Shown here piece after piece: positions 26,501 to 39,300 of a stretch of DNA of 64,000 nt. The notes below the pieces were generated by a model. That model was not told the origin of the DNA. It saw nothing but the letters and a program-made list of their open reading frames with translations, and did not search any database. Source of the stretch: Baylisascaris procyonis (Eukaryota > Nematoda > Chromadorea > Rhabditida > Ascarididae). The stretch lies in NCBI GenBank assembly GCA_037389465.1, contig JAZARR010000069.1, forward strand, positions 1,111,501 to 1,175,500, written 5' to 3'. The first letter of the stretch is position 1; every line of letters starts with the position of its first letter. The position numbers and the translations under genes were made by a program.

Positions 26501-29500
26501 GTGCACGGAATGCGTCAGATGAGCTGCTCGAAAGCGAGTGCCTCGCAGATCTCTCCAGGCCCATACCAATTCTACCCGACTGCGAGCAATCCGATGCCTT
26601 CCGTTAAAAAGCAGTCTCCACTCACGTCGACCAAAAAAGCGAAGCAACAGGCGGCCAAGGCTCATTTCGATGGGCGGGTCACGCCAAAGAATGCTCGCAA
26701 GAACGACTACACAGGTGCACCTGTCAGCAACATCTATGAACAAATCCCCGACGCAGGCCAGTTAACTTTCTTTTCGTTGCTATTTTCGGACAGTGCTGAC
26801 TGATATTAAAATTCTTATCTTTCTCTTTTGGCCTTTATTATATTGAAATTTTGAACTAGAATAAATAGTAGTTTCATCAGTGTACATTACGCGTCCTTCC
26901 AGTCAGACTTGTTTTGTCTTCGTAGAACATCGTGGCAAGAAAAAGCCATTTTTAAATGAATATGAAATATGAAAATTCCGCTGGAAGAAACAAAGCTTCC
27001 GGAAAACTCGCAATGCGTCAGAAATTTTCTTTGCCTTTTAACGTCGTCAGCCTTTTCCTCTTTCCTCTTATTGGAATACCTCTAAAATGTCTTTAATTGG
27101 TAGACTTCTTCATGTTTCACTTTATAGTGTTAGTAAAACACTCCTAAGTGATGTTTATGCCTCGATAAAATTGTTGCTTTCCACATGTTTATTGTGGGAC
27201 CTCTACGAATGTGGTCCCCAATCTTTTATTTCCCACAAGCTTCTTTAATAAATGTTGAGCAATGAGATTCATGTTGAATTTATCAAAAGCATCCCACATA
27301 TAGGAGCACTTGGAATTTTCATCGAATTGGTTGTTTTCACTCAAAAAATAAAAAATAAATGAATAATATAAAAAATAAAAAATTCAATTATTATGCGGAA
27401 ACCTATGCACTTAATTTGCATCGTTTACCATCATTCAGGTGTGTATTGCTGCTCTTTTTTACTAAGCTCACGCTCATTGCTTAGTTTACGAGTGACAGTC
27501 GCAAATTTCAGTCATGTTTTGACCTTTACTCGAAATTCGATAGAAAAAAAAAAAAGATAAAAAGGAGAGAAATTTTTCACATTGATTTTCTTCTTTTTAG
27601 CTGATCCAAATTGAGTGATGCAAAAATGGTAATATATATTGAATCGTATGTATGTCAGAAAAAAATTCTTCGCCTTCACCTCGCGTTGATTAGATGAAAG
27701 GGGATGAATTTCGCTTCTGATTATGGTACTCTATTATAAAGACACAAGTAGGAAGATGAAGCTAATCATGTAGAAAAGCATTTATACATTTTTATTTACT
27801 ACACAAAGCCTTAGAAAAGATATTCTTGAATTTTTAGCGAGACCTTCGACTAGTGCAGCTCCGAGTTACGCTATGATGGCACCGCCGATGTCGGCAAGTA
27901 CGGGCATGGGCATGATGCGTGCCCCCTCCCCTTCGATGTCTAGCCCGTCCACCTCGCAAATGATGACTCCCAATGTTCGACATCCATATCCTTATGATGC
28001 TTCTTCGATGACGCCCACTAACCCCAACATGCAGGTAATGCCTATATGTGCATTTTCTCATTCTGAGTTTTTTTTATTTGTAGATTCAGGCACACTTACT
28101 CTACGTTATGTCTGCAGATTGTTTCCGAGAAAGTGGGTTGTATTTATCTCGTAGTTATTTCAAAACCATAGTGATTTTTTTATAGCTGCTCGATTTGCGA
28201 AGTTTTTTAATCACCAGTTATTATATAATGCTTCAAAATTTGTTGATTATACTAGTAAGACTAGAGGATATTGTTGTGGCGCTATGTCAAATCTGAGCTT
28301 TGATTGTTATGACATCGCAGTATGTCGCGTAAAGAATTACTTCTGTTTTTTTCTCTGTACTGAGGATTGATTTCACAAAGGTAGAAATTGGCTGTAAAAT
28401 AATGATACTAAAAGGTAGCAAGTTAAGCGAAGAATTTCGTTTGGTTGTATCGTTGAGTCGGGCAATGTTTTTGTGAATACGTTAGCAGTTCGTCTCTGAT
28501 GTGCACTCACTCCTTTTTTGCGAAAAACGGGTTTTGCTCTATGCAGCTGTCACGCCCGTCGGCCACTTCTTCACCATTCGATGTGTTCTCTTTCTTTTCG
28601 AATACGAGCGATTCCATTGCGTCCGTTTCGCTTATCTAATTTCTATGTTGAGGGAAATCTTCACAATGAAATGTCGTTCTCTTCATTTTCGAAATGAGTA
28701 TTCTCAACATTTCACAAAACTAATAACCAATTTCTCATTCTTTTACAATCAGAAAGAATAAAATTAAACTTGAAACGCATCCAATATAATACCCAATAAT
28801 TATCGTCTTGAGTGAATTGAATCTATGCAAACAATACTGTGATAAAATCATCACCAACATTGCTATAAGAACGCTTGGAATGCTATAGAATCCAGTCGAA
28901 AGAGCATTTTGAAAGGTTTTTTTTTTTGCATTTCCTTGGAAATCTATTCAAATTTCGGTGATGAGAAGCGTATTACGAGAATACAAAAGAGCAATATTTT
29001 AAATTGAAACCCAGAGTAAAGATCCAAAAAATCTAATGGTTAAGAAATCCCACTAAGAAATCATGTTGGTGGTGATGATATTGTCGGAGGGCTCTACTTG
29101 TGTTTCTGTTTATTCTCAAAACGACTATGCTTAGTGCACAAAATGTACTTAAGAAAAGTAGTAGAGTACAGAGGCAGTAGTGCGATCTGTTGAAGAATTT
29201 GTGGTCTGCATTCTGCGTTATTGCGTAATAAATACTTCATAGGGGCAAGATGGTGCTTGTTTGCGATGGAACGGAATGGCACAGTTTTGCTACCTCTCTG
29301 ATATATGCTGGGGGTTTTCTTTTTTTCGAATAATCGAACACAAGTCTTAAAAAGTTTGCTGCATCATTTCGTTCTGATACGCAATTTTCAATCGCCTACG
29401 TAACTGATATTAGCGCACCGTGCACCTGCACGCACTATTTCTAAACCACTTAATAGTGCTTTCTTATTGAAAAGGTGTTGCTAAAAAGCTCTTATAATGG

Positions 29501-30831
29501 TCTCTCTTTTACTTGTATGACTGTATATCTGCATGTAAAGGCTTTATTTCTGGGAAAGCAGGAGTGCTATATACTTTATTTAATATATAGCTTTTACCAT
29601 GAGAAGTCTATAATAGTCAACAATATTTCAGAGTGTTTCTAAAAAGTTCTAAACAATAGGAGGTGAAATTTCTTTCCAAAAAAAAGGAAAAAAAAGAAGT
29701 TAACGTGTTTTCTATGGATCGCCTCAAAACCGGCCCTGTAATCAGACGCGTTATCTCATAGAGGCAACTTCTTCAGTTAATTTCTCTATGTGCCTGCAAT
29801 CGCAAAAAAAAAAATTCGGATCATTTTTATGCATCAGACAGGTGTAGTGCTGCATATGTTTTTTCTGTGGTTTTTGAGAATGAAACGGAATTTCTTTTGG
29901 TAATACACATCATTTTACATACACTTTGCAAAAATTCGATTGCGGTATCACATTTTGCAGCAATTTGATGCTATGCGTTCGATGGGTAGCCCCAACGTCG
30001 AGTTGATGCAGCCACCTCCCTTGCCGATGATGCGTCCCAACGGGCATCTGAACGGTACGAAACCGATAGCTGAAAGTCCCATGATGGCTAAGTCATCGAT
30101 GATGAGCCCAGGTTTTTCGCAACAAGCGGCCACCATGCATGAGATGCAGCCTGACTTGCACCGCATGTGCGACTCAAGAGCACCACTCAAAAGTCCTCAG
30201 TACCAGGTATATGTTCTTTTCTCTTTTATCGATTGCAATATATGCCCGAGTCACTATCGATTGCAATATGTTATCTTCAATAGGAATGCATGGATTGCTG
30301 TTTTTACACTTTGCTAATCCAAGCGGGTTCCAGAATTTCCATTGTTTGGGTGTCTTTTCATAAAGATTTATGAGGTACTGGTAAGTACGATATTATTGAG
30401 ATAGTGCTGGTATCACTGTTAGATAGTGAGAGCGAGTGGGTGAAGTAGATTAGCAATGTATTTTGGAATTAGATCTGCGCATAGAACGTCCATACGAAGG
30501 TTTCGTAAGTGCCGCTGGTGGTATCCTTGTGTAGCAATTGCAGACTTTAGTTGCTTCACAGTTGGCATTCGCTTTAACTTACTTCAAGCTTGGCTATTTC
30601 AATGAGCGGTAATTAAAAGCCGATGTTTCAGTCGTCGATGATGGCATCGTCGAGCGGTCAGCTGAATGATATGTACGGCTCGATGAACGGTAGCATGGCA
30701 AGTAGCCCGAGCTATATGCAGCCAAATGTGATGATTCTTCAACGGTGTGGCTACTGTAAGGAGGAATTTAGGGTAAACTTTTTATTGATAACAGCACAAA
30801 GCTATTTGTGTTCTGATCGCTCGCACTGCTG

Positions 30832-30886
<55 letters not shown>

Positions 30887-32941
30887 TTGTAAGATTGTTT
30901 CTGTCGGTAATTCACCAATAAGAATGCTGTTATTCACCTAGCCATCTATCCTTAACCATCTCTGAATTCTTCCCCCGAAAACTCTGTGTGGTTATGTTTT
31001 TCGTCGTGTTAGCTGTTGCTATTAATCGGCTACGCTATATTGAGAGATGGGGAAGAGGTGAACGGTAACAGTACCAGCTGATCGTATCCTGTAAGACATT
31101 TGTTTTACGGGAAGAGAATGTTTCGAGCCCACTAAGATCGTCAGACAATGTTTCAGTCAGTTCATGAATGCTCTTCGCTTGTAGTTTTGTTAATGTTTTT
31201 TTAAGGGGAAGAGGGTTGGAAAGAAATTAATAAACAAAATGGAATTTCAATACTTCTTTAAATGCGAGTCTACTAATGCGTCTAAAACCAGACCCATAAT
31301 TATGAGTGAAGCGAACTGAAGGAGAAGTTAAAAACGTGTACGTTATTATTTTAGCAACGAATTGAGCAAGCAATACATTGTGCCTTTTTTTAGGGTGATC
31401 GTATTGGAATCCAGTGCACGGGCAACAATCAAGGATGTCGGCGGTTTTTCCACCAAGTAATCAATTAAAATGATATTTGAGTCGTCGCTTAATGAAAGAG
31501 TACTTAGGCATTGACTTGTAATCTATTTACCCAAGCAACAATGATGAGTGAAACGGTGGTTCCACTAGGAGGCTGAGGTTCATTGGATAATCGTGAAAAG
31601 GTTCGGTTATGAAAGGTGAATATATAGTTGTTAGGTGGCTTCGATGAATCTACCCACTGACACTTGAGAAATTTTTATTAATTTAAGCTACCAATTCTGA
31701 ACGGGTTTTTTAATGTTTTTACGTCCTCTTCCACTGCTAAGGTTATTTCGCTTGCATGATTATAGAAGACATTTTGTTATGTCATTCTGTTCATGACTTC
31801 TTGGTTTTTTCCTAGATATTTTGTCTTCATTATTTATGGAGACAGTCATCGCTTATGTAAAGATGTGGATTTTATTAAGTGAATGACTCATTACTACCTC
31901 ACTTGCAACTGTCAGTTCTTTTGAAAGAACACATAACGAAAAGTACTATTTTTAATTACCGACACATACACGATTCTCTGCCCGTTAGAGGAGGATGTTA
32001 AGTAATAGTAGTTCCCTTTTTTTGAAGAGTTCATACAATCACGAGAGAGGGCTTACTATTTTCCCAAACATTTCAAGAGGATGCACAATGGGGAAGGGGG
32101 CGGGGAAGTAATCGTTTTTCGAAACTTTCGCCTGTTCTGTGAATCTGCAGATTTTTAGTTCTATTTTATTTGGAAAGCCTCTTTGCTTCTTTTTATACTA
32201 TCAAAAATTTGCTTTCCACTTATCCATAGTTTGCTTGGAATGGTTCATTTTAATAGTTGACCATAGAGAGAGGACCTGAATCAAAGAGGAGACTTATAGT
32301 TTTTATTTATTTCGCGGGAGGCCGTGTAGTTGTGTTGAGCAGCAGTTTGCAAATTTCTAGTAACGATGGTAGTAAAGGGATAGATTTTTTTTTTGATGGC
32401 GGTGTTGGAATCAAGGTGTACTGTTCATCTGAAGGTATGGAATGAGTAGGTTTGTTTCAGTGCCGTCTGTAAGGATTGGAATTTAGTATACTTGAAGCAA
32501 ATTGTCAACAAGTTTCCTTTGCGAAATCCCACAGCTTGAGGAATAGCTGATTGCATGTTTTGCGGTCACGATTGCAAAGGCTTTGCTGTGCGTTCATTTG
32601 TGGTTTCGTTTCACGACACATCATTTATGTTATGTTGAAATTGTGGCAGTTTTAGAGGCTGTCGAGTGAATTAGTTCTTGGAAGAATCTTTGTGTGGTCC
32701 TTGGCATTTCCTGCATTTTCGCCTATGTTCGTCCATTTTAGAGAAATTGCTCATCCACTCGTCTCGTAAAACTTTTTATGATCCTCTCAATCGATGCTAC
32801 CAATAAATTCCCCATATTAATATTTTGCAGGAATGCAGCCAACTGTTGCCGGAGTCGTTTCATGCGATCCTCAACGAGCCACGTGCCGAGTGGATTTGTA
32901 ATGAATGCGTTAATAGGCAACAACAAATCGCCTACTCCTGA
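23166..32941 (+). CDS. pygo: Pygopus-like PHD-finger protein (seven-exon model)
   Basis: Exons: 23166-23515, 26269-26714, 27838-28034, 29961-30206, 30632-30772, 31394-31456, 32831-32941; all phases agree and the stop is TGA at 32939. The model is 517 aa. Residues 81-95 hold DPF followed by PPRKRTPNTQ, which resembles the basic KKRRKSNTQ element that opens the Pygopus N-terminal homology region. Residues 118-450 are low-complexity Met/Ser/Pro/Gln with a lysine-rich patch near 232-262. The C-terminal PHD finger has all eight zinc ligands in C4HC3 order: C452, C455, C468, C475, H480, C483, C504, C507, with W502 before the last pair. In flies and vertebrates Pygopus binds BCL9/Legless through this finger and supports Wnt/beta-catenin transcription in the nucleus. 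The PHD call is firm; Pygopus orthology rests on the C-terminal PHD position, the basic motif and the AEWxCxxCV ending. The start is uncertain: the frame is open upstream to 23097 with no earlier ATG. Confidence 0.8.
26269..26714 (+). CDS. pygo: pygo exon B
   Basis: The acceptor is CTCTTTCAG and the donor is ACACAG|GTGCAC; phase 2 in, phase 1 out. It encodes a Met/Pro/Ser/Ala-rich stretch ending in a lysine-rich block with TSTKKAKQQ. The frame stays open past the donor, so read-through or an alternative 3' end is possible, but phase 1 is what the next exon requires. Confidence 0.75.
27838..28034 (+). CDS. pygo: pygo exon C
   Basis: The acceptor is GAATTTTTAG and the donor is ATGCAG|GTAATG. 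It opens with two bases completing the codon from exon B and ends in phase 0. It encodes Met/Ser/Pro-rich sequence with repeated short Met-rich clusters (MMAPPMS, MMRAPSPS). Confidence 0.75.
29961..30206 (+). CDS. pygo: pygo exon D
   Basis: The acceptor is CATTTTGCAG and the donor is TACCAG|GTATAT; phase 0 on both sides, 82 codons. It continues the Met/Pro/Gln-rich disordered middle with no recognisable domain. Confidence 0.78.
30632..30772 (+). CDS. pygo: pygo exon E (first PHD zinc pair)
   Basis: The acceptor is GATGTTTCAG and the donor is TTTAGG|GTAAAC; phase 0 on both sides. It ends with RCGYCKEEFR, the first CxxC knuckle of the PHD finger. Confidence 0.85.
30833..30882. repeat. (TA)n microsatellite in a pygo intron
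   Basis: A TA run of about 50 bp, 60 bases after the donor of pygo exon E. Confidence 0.97.
31394..31456 (+). CDS. pygo: pygo exon F (central PHD)
   Basis: A 21-codon exon with acceptor TTTTTTTAG and donor CACCAA|GTAATC; phase 0 on both sides. It supplies the second cysteine pair and the FFH of the PHD finger. Confidence 0.85.
32831..32941 (+). CDS. pygo: pygo exon G (last PHD ligands, stop)
   Basis: The acceptor is TATTTTGCAG in phase 0. It supplies the H-x2-C cysteine and the final AEWICNECV knuckle, then ten residues to TGA. The protein ends just after the finger, as Pygopus proteins do. Confidence 0.87.
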   Translation, partial: ECSQLLPESFHAILNEPRAEWICNECVNRQQQIAYS

Positions 32942-33585
32942 CATTGCTGTGTCGTTCATCATCACCCTCGTCGTTTATATGTGTACTGTGATTTGGCATC
33001 GCCATAAGCTGTTTATTATGTTGAACGCTGCTATAGGTGAGCTTACATCTGCAGTTGATTGCGACTTTCACTCACAGACGATGGAAGGGCTGGTGGAGAG
33101 CACCAAAAAAAAGTCTCTTTGGTCGGTTTCTTCTTCTGCTTCCCTATTTGTTTTCGTACTACCTTTCCAGCACGGTTGCGACCTAAGTATGCAGTCGGGC
33201 GCAACGTGCTACTGCCGCCCCCGGTGGGTGCTAATGGGAAGGCGTAGGCTCATCTGTGAACTCCTCTTCTAGCAGCGGATGCTTTTCTTCAGAGGCACTT
33301 TATCTGGAAATTTTATTGTACTTTGTGGTATGGACCAGGTAATCGGTTAAACAGTATGTTTGCACTTCATTTCAGAATGCACACTCGCTCTTGTGATCGA
33401 AAACTGAGGGAAGGAAGGAATTGGCGGTGGATCAGGGGATTTAACCATTCGAATATCTCTTTCTTATAACTCAAGAAAGCTGCAAAAAAGCGAATGCCAT
33501 CCATCAATTTTGGAAAGCTAGTAATTTCATCATTACGAGGCACTATATGGTGGTGCAAAATTGAAATCCAATTGCCTCTGAGCGT

Positions 33586-33591
33586 AATAAA
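33586..33591 (+). terminator. Possible pygo polyadenylation signal
   Basis: AATAAA lies about 645 bases after the pygo stop and is the first canonical hexamer I saw downstream. A variant hexamer nearer the stop could be used instead. Confidence 0.35.
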
Positions 33592-33929
33592 TGACGAATA
33601 CATTGCTGGCAATGTGCCTTCCTCCAACAACAAAAAGTTGCAATTTTTTTCGATTTACGGAGTGTGGCATAGTGTGTATTCACCGTAGGATATGCAATAT
33701 TGTCTAGCGAATTTTCTGATTCAAACGAGCCTATCGTAGAAAATTAGCGTGCGCTTGTGCTTAAGCCAGGTGTTATGAATTTTAGATATGTTGAGGCTTT
33801 TCAGCAATTTTCCATCAGAAAATCATATGGCTGATACTAATTCCACCAATTGATGGTTTGCGTATTTTGGTGTTGAGCTATCTGTTTCTCCGTTTTTGAT
33901 AAATTTTTCTCCCAGTAGCGTTATTTAAA

Positions 33930-33972
33930 TTTTTTTTTTTTTTTTTTTTTTTTTTATATATATATATATATT
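33930..33972. repeat. Poly-T/(TA)n tract
   Basis: About 26 T followed by a short TA run, 3' of pygo. Confidence 0.95.
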
Positions 33973-33998
33973 AGAAGGCTGACGTTTTCTTTCTGTAG

Positions 33999-34058
33999 GA
34001 TGTACATAAGAGGTGACTCACTTATACTGGCGAAATTCTATCATTCTATTCTATGAAG
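33999..34058 (+). other. Exon-like 60-base segment with strong splice sites, not coding in full
   Basis: It is flanked by a very good acceptor (TTTTCTTTCTGTAG) and a consensus donor (ATGAAG|GTGAGT). All three frames contain a stop, so it is not an internal coding exon. It could be an untranslated exon of a plus-strand transcript that starts or continues after pygo, an alternative 3' exon, or chance. Confidence 0.3.
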
Positions 34059-34778
34059 GTGAGTAATAATTTTCTGCATTTAATATTAAAATATATAGTT
34101 TGAGTAAGAGTAAATGAGAGGAGACGCCTCTTAAATAATCCCTATCGTTGCCAAGCGGCGCATCACTTTTTTGTGTGGCTCATTCGATGTATATATTACT
34201 CCATTAACTGTTAGCATAGATGGCGCAAGATGGCCTCAAAAAGTTAGGTGTTTTTGTATTTTATCTCCAGTGGTGCAAATTTTAGCTATTTGCTAATGTG
34301 GCGATGTGTGTGCGAATGACTGAGAAATTTTTAGAGATGCGACATTGAAACCAACGTTGTTGATTTCCTCTCCAGTATTCTTAGAATCTTACTCCCTGAA
34401 TGAACCCGTGCAAAGGATTTTCTTCGCGCTAAAATTCTGTCCTTGCCTTCTTGTGAGAGAAAAAGAAATTTCTTTTATGTAAATTTAAAAGTCTCATATC
34501 TTGATCTTTGCTCTCCGAAAATAAAATCACGTTCCATTTCACATTATGGTGGGATGGTGATTGATTATGACGAAGCTTAGGTAAACGTTGGTTTGTGACT
34601 GGAGAAGGTATAATGCTTGAGTGCACCTGGCGCTTTTAGCTCCTTATACTTGCGTATTTCTCACTGAAATCATTCCCTCATCGTATCATATTCCAACTCA
34701 TGGCAATTGATCCACAGTTATTGGTGGTAAATTCAATGAGCGGTCAAAGATGAAACATTTCATAGCTTTTGGTTCTGA

Positions 34779-34791
34779 GGGGGGGGGGGGG
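34779..34791. repeat. Poly-G tract (13 G)
   Basis: A mononucleotide G run in the pygo/minus-gene intergenic region. Eleven-G runs also occur at 53451-53461 and 59627-59637 within TMEM87 introns. Confidence 0.95.
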
Positions 34792-36136
34792 AGAGGCGAG
34801 GAGGAAAATAATCTGTTCCGTTTCAGGCCTCTTAATCGGAAATATTGTCTAGCGTGATTGAGTTGCTAAGCACTGACTTGCTAATCCATTAAATATGGTG
34901 CGAAGAATTTTTATCATGTCTATTGCTTAAGCTCAAGCGCGTCGAAATACGGTATGTGATGGCAGCTCATATCTATGTGCTTTCATCGCTTGCTTTTTAT
35001 GATAAGAATACGGTCAATGGCAAGCCTGGTTGCTATGCTAAATATAAATTGAGGTGATATTCTCGCCGATGAAGTGATATATGATTTTAATATAATTCAT
35101 TTTTCAAGTTTTCTAATTGTAGTTTTTATTATTATTCGACTTATTGGGGAAAATATTTTGTGAGATGTGAAGAAGTTTTTGAGTTATGTGTTTGTGTGTG
35201 TGTGTGTTCACATAGTATATTAAGTTGCATTTACACTGCTTTAGTTTGGAGTTTTTTGTTTTTAAATATTGATCTACCGAGTGGTAATGTCGGTCTATTG
35301 CTATGTATCTACAATATATGTTCGAGTATTTTGAGTGTTTCTTTTCCTTGAAATTCCACACAGCACATTAGAGTGGAGTTGAAATTTACACTTAGCATGC
35401 ATAAAAAATCCACGCCTTTTTTCCATTGCAACGGTAGTTGTGAATGGGGTTCTTTTCTACGTGAAGTATTGAGGCGCCGAAGTTGGCTATCTTTTGGAGA
35501 GATAAATAGCCTAGCCAGATCAAGATGGGTTGGGCAGCGGGGATCCCAAAACAAACTTCCTGTCATTGACTACGATATTGACTCGTTCGTTCTGAAACTT
35601 CATACGATTCCTCCTCAGTTGTTGAAACCGTGTTGAATTGTGCCATTTATTGCCTGTTCATCCATACTCAAGTATTCCTAACTTATCCCACTTCGTTTAA
35701 ACTATGGGTTCTTTCACAGACAAAGGACATTTTCTGTAGTTGAGTTGGAAGTACATTTTATCCTGCACTGGGTAGGTTCCAGATGATTGCGTTTAGCTCA
35801 AGCTTTCTTAGCTCCCGTATTTCGTGTTCAACTTGAGGAAGTTCACTACATGATCCACGGTGCCAAATTACCAACAGATGCTACAGAGTGTTTCGTTGAC
35901 CCCTGCACTACGGTGGATGTTGCGATGTAAGGGTGTGGGGTTCGTTTTTGGACCTCTACTCTTAATTTGTTCCTGAAGGATTCGCAATTTCCTCATCTTT
36001 CGAGGCTCGACCAGATTCTTTGTAAACTGGCAACAAGACAAGAGGTGAAGTTTTTTTATTAAACTTTAAAAAATCAACAGCGCCATGGCGGAGAGGATAA
36101 AACGACGACAGGACGGACGTCGCTCCGACAGCATTG

Positions 36137-36390
36137 GCACGAATAGTGCTACCTCAGCGCCAACGAGCATCGTGCATTCCTTACCCCCAGCCACTTCGCG
36201 GCCCGATTGCGCACCGCTACGGTCTCAGCCGACACTCGCAAAGACGACACGTCACATGAAAAGCTAGAAGTACACTGATTCTTGCAAGCGCATACGTTCT
36301 CCTTTCATACGCATCGACCTTGCATCAAGGCATTGTAGACAGTTTGATTTGTCTTATGGTCGCTGCTTCTCTGCTGCACCCGAAAGCTGT
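36137..36390 (+). repeat. Dispersed repeat, copy 1
   Basis: About 250 bp similar to 54225-54475 in the same orientation. The exact words TGCGCACCGCTACGGT and TGAAAAGCTAGAAG occur in both copies with identical 49-base spacing. The short open frame that starts at 36085 overlaps it and is probably not a gene. Confidence 0.7.
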
Positions 36391-39300
36391 TGATCTAGAA
36401 CTTATTGATGGCCACTTACAGCGATGCTCTTCTTGACCTACTCCCAAATAATTCGTTTATCTTTATATTCTTTCAAATATGGCGCACTACAAACATTGCT
36501 CTTGCAAATGATCCTGCCTTCGAGTCCTCTAGAGTTCGCATCGCTTCCGCCTCTGCAAAAAAACGTATCGCTGAAAATAAAAAAGCAAACTGGTTAGGAA
36601 GTGGCGACACAGAGTGTGTATTTTTTGACCGGTACATATAAAAATGACGCCTGGAAACACTCTGATGAGGTGCTCCGGGGATGAGGGCGTTGATTCGCTC
36701 CGCAAACAGAAGTTCTTGACGTGGCTTCTGAGGCTTAATTTCGCGATAGTTGTTTGAGGTTTGTGGCAGCTGCTGGCTTGTGACAAAAGTTATGAGAGTT
36801 TGCAACTTTTCGCGAATTCCGAGGGGGACTGCTATCTGTTTTGCGAGCGGAGTTTTCTAGCCCATCTCTGAAAGCAGCATTCTGCGCTTACTATTTTGTC
36901 ATAGCTGAAGTCATAATTCCGAAGACGTTTGGCAAAGTTCCAAGGTGCTCCAGGTAGCGACAGTGCGAGAAGGGCCGACACATACTGGATCGGTCCGTGA
37001 AGAGGGTAGGGTCTACAGTGGGAAGCGGGTTTTCGTCTCGCAAATCCATTTCTTGGATTGAATGTTTTCAAGCTTCAGCCATCAGGACGTGAATCTGGAA
37101 GTTCGTTTCGGGCGGAAATCTGAAAGATCATGAAACGGCGAGGTAGATTAGAAGAACGGCTTTTGGAATCTGAGCTCAGAATGCCCTGTAAATTTTAGTG
37201 AAAACAATATAGCAAATCTCGAGTTTAAATATGTGAAAAGACTGACAGATGTGCTTTTCGGAGCCTGTGATTATCGCTAAACAGAAAACACACATTGCAT
37301 AGAACGTCAAATCAAGCCTGCTTGCGCTCGCGAAAGTGTCATATGCAGGTTCCCAAGCTGGGGGTCATCTCGTTCATTGTCAGAATCTGGGTCCGGGTGG
37401 TTTAGGCTTCACGGCGAGAATGTGGGAATCACCACGTCGTGTGAAGCCATGTGCAAATTCCCAGGATGAGGAGCGGTCAAAAATAACCGATGAAGTGTCT
37501 TGAAAGATGGAGCACAACTTGTTTGTTTTTTTACGTAGCAGCCCAACTGCTATTAAAGTTGCTGTGGACCATTCCAGAGTAATTGGAAAATGTGATGCAG
37601 TTAATGCTTTCAATGGAACTGCTAGGGTTCGTGACCGTTGCTTCCATCTGGTGATAGGTAAGTGTGGCAAAACCGGGTGACTTCGATTCTGATGAGGACG
37701 AAGATCCAGATTTCAAGCCCTAAGTCCTCAGAAAAGTAGTGGACTCCGGCCTCCGATAAAAAAGCTATCAACTCCTTCACTCCAACTCTCCAGAGAGCAG
37801 GAATTCGATTCCTGGAAGAGAATGGATTCAAATCTGGAACCGATTGCGAGGCCGCTCTTTCCTAACTTTGCCTCTGAAACTTCATCATAGTAACTGCCAC
37901 AAATGTTATTCACTCGAAAGCAGTTTTAAAAAATGGTGCGCACCATCTTCGCAATGTGCAACAAATATAGCAGGTTAGTATACCGAATAAAACTCCACTT
38001 TCGCTGCAAGAAGCTCACATTTATAGTCCTCCAACCCTCACATTAGGAAGTGTGTTCTTTACAAAATTATGCAAAATTGTTGGTATTTCTTCATTATCTC
38101 CTTTTCATGAAGGAATTGCAGCAGAGATCTTACTCAGTCATTATACATAATAAAAGTTATCTCTTATTTCTTCAAATTTTTTAGAATTTCTTTGAAAGCA
38201 AAAGAAAAAGCCGAAGAGTAACCAAAGAACTAGATGGTGCGGCCAGAAAGTGTGATCTTGGTCGGAAGGATCAGAATTAGGTACTGTGACAGAATTTAGT
38301 AACAATGTGATAATAACAATAACCAGGCCAGAGGTGATCAAGCACTATTGAGTAAAAACAGTGCTTAAGGCCTTCTTAGTTTTCTCTGAAGCTATGCTGC
38401 ACTCGTGACACGGTCTATGGAACAACTCTCTAGATGCCGTTCGCCGGTTTCGTTTCTTTTCCGAAAGTTGGCTGTGCTGTTTTTGTTGCATTGCCTCACT
38501 CTAGTCCGTTCACCGCAAGTTGAAGCAACTCGCGTATTTGACCTGTGTGGCTCGACGTTTTGAAAAGATTCTTGTTTGTAATTCCGTGAAGGGTGTGAGT
38601 TACCGCCGTACCATGTTTCTAATGCTTTTTAGAGGGGCAACCTGGGCTGACGATTTAGAGGTTTCATCAGCCAGGTGTGAGCTGCGATGTCGAAGAAGAT
38701 TCCGTGGGACTTGTCCCTGGACTATTTTACGAAGGTGGTTGTGGTACCGTGGTACCTGCGTGGTCAGTCGTGGGACCGTCCTTACAGCAAATGGTCGCAA
38801 TGCAGAAGCAGTTGCTCATGATGGGACAGAAACCATTGAGCAAGGTGCTGGAACTTCACAAAGAAATACTGACTTGTACTATACTTATACTTCCTTCAAA
38901 GGTGGTAAAATATTGTGACTACACCACCTTTTGAAAACGGAATGCACCGCACTCATATCGTTCTTATGTTTTTAAATTCAGTGCAATACTGTAGCAGGTG
39001 CTTTCTGTAGCTTTAATGAACAGGACGACAGAGATCAATTAATTCATTAATCCGTACGATAAAACAAAGGTGTTCGTGGCGTTGGACACGGAAGCACGAT
39101 CACTGTGGAAACGATAAGATCAAGTCTTAGAAACAAGCTCCGAAGCAAATCTTTTTTCCTGCAATAAAAACACAACGAACGCAAGTTTCAACGGGGTGGA
39201 ATTGCTAAGATAGATCGTTAAAACGTATTTCGCACCGGTCAAGGCGCCTGTGACCTTCATTTATGTCTTCCAAAAGATTAGCTAGATGACATTTGTTTGA

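Noticed and set aside
26715..26803. Continuation of pygo exon B to a stop at about 26803
   Set aside because: The donor at 26714 gives the phase 1 needed by exon C; reading on would lose the PHD finger. It could still be a minor intron-retention isoform.
36085..36267. Sixty-codon open frame starting with MAERIKRRQDGRRSD
   Set aside because: It overlaps the dispersed repeat whose second copy is not open in that frame.
38687..38819. Plus-strand frame with YSKWSQCRSSC, reminiscent of a thrombospondin type 1 repeat
   Set aside because: It stops right after the second cysteine, lacks the downstream arginine/cysteine pattern, and two other frames are equally open.
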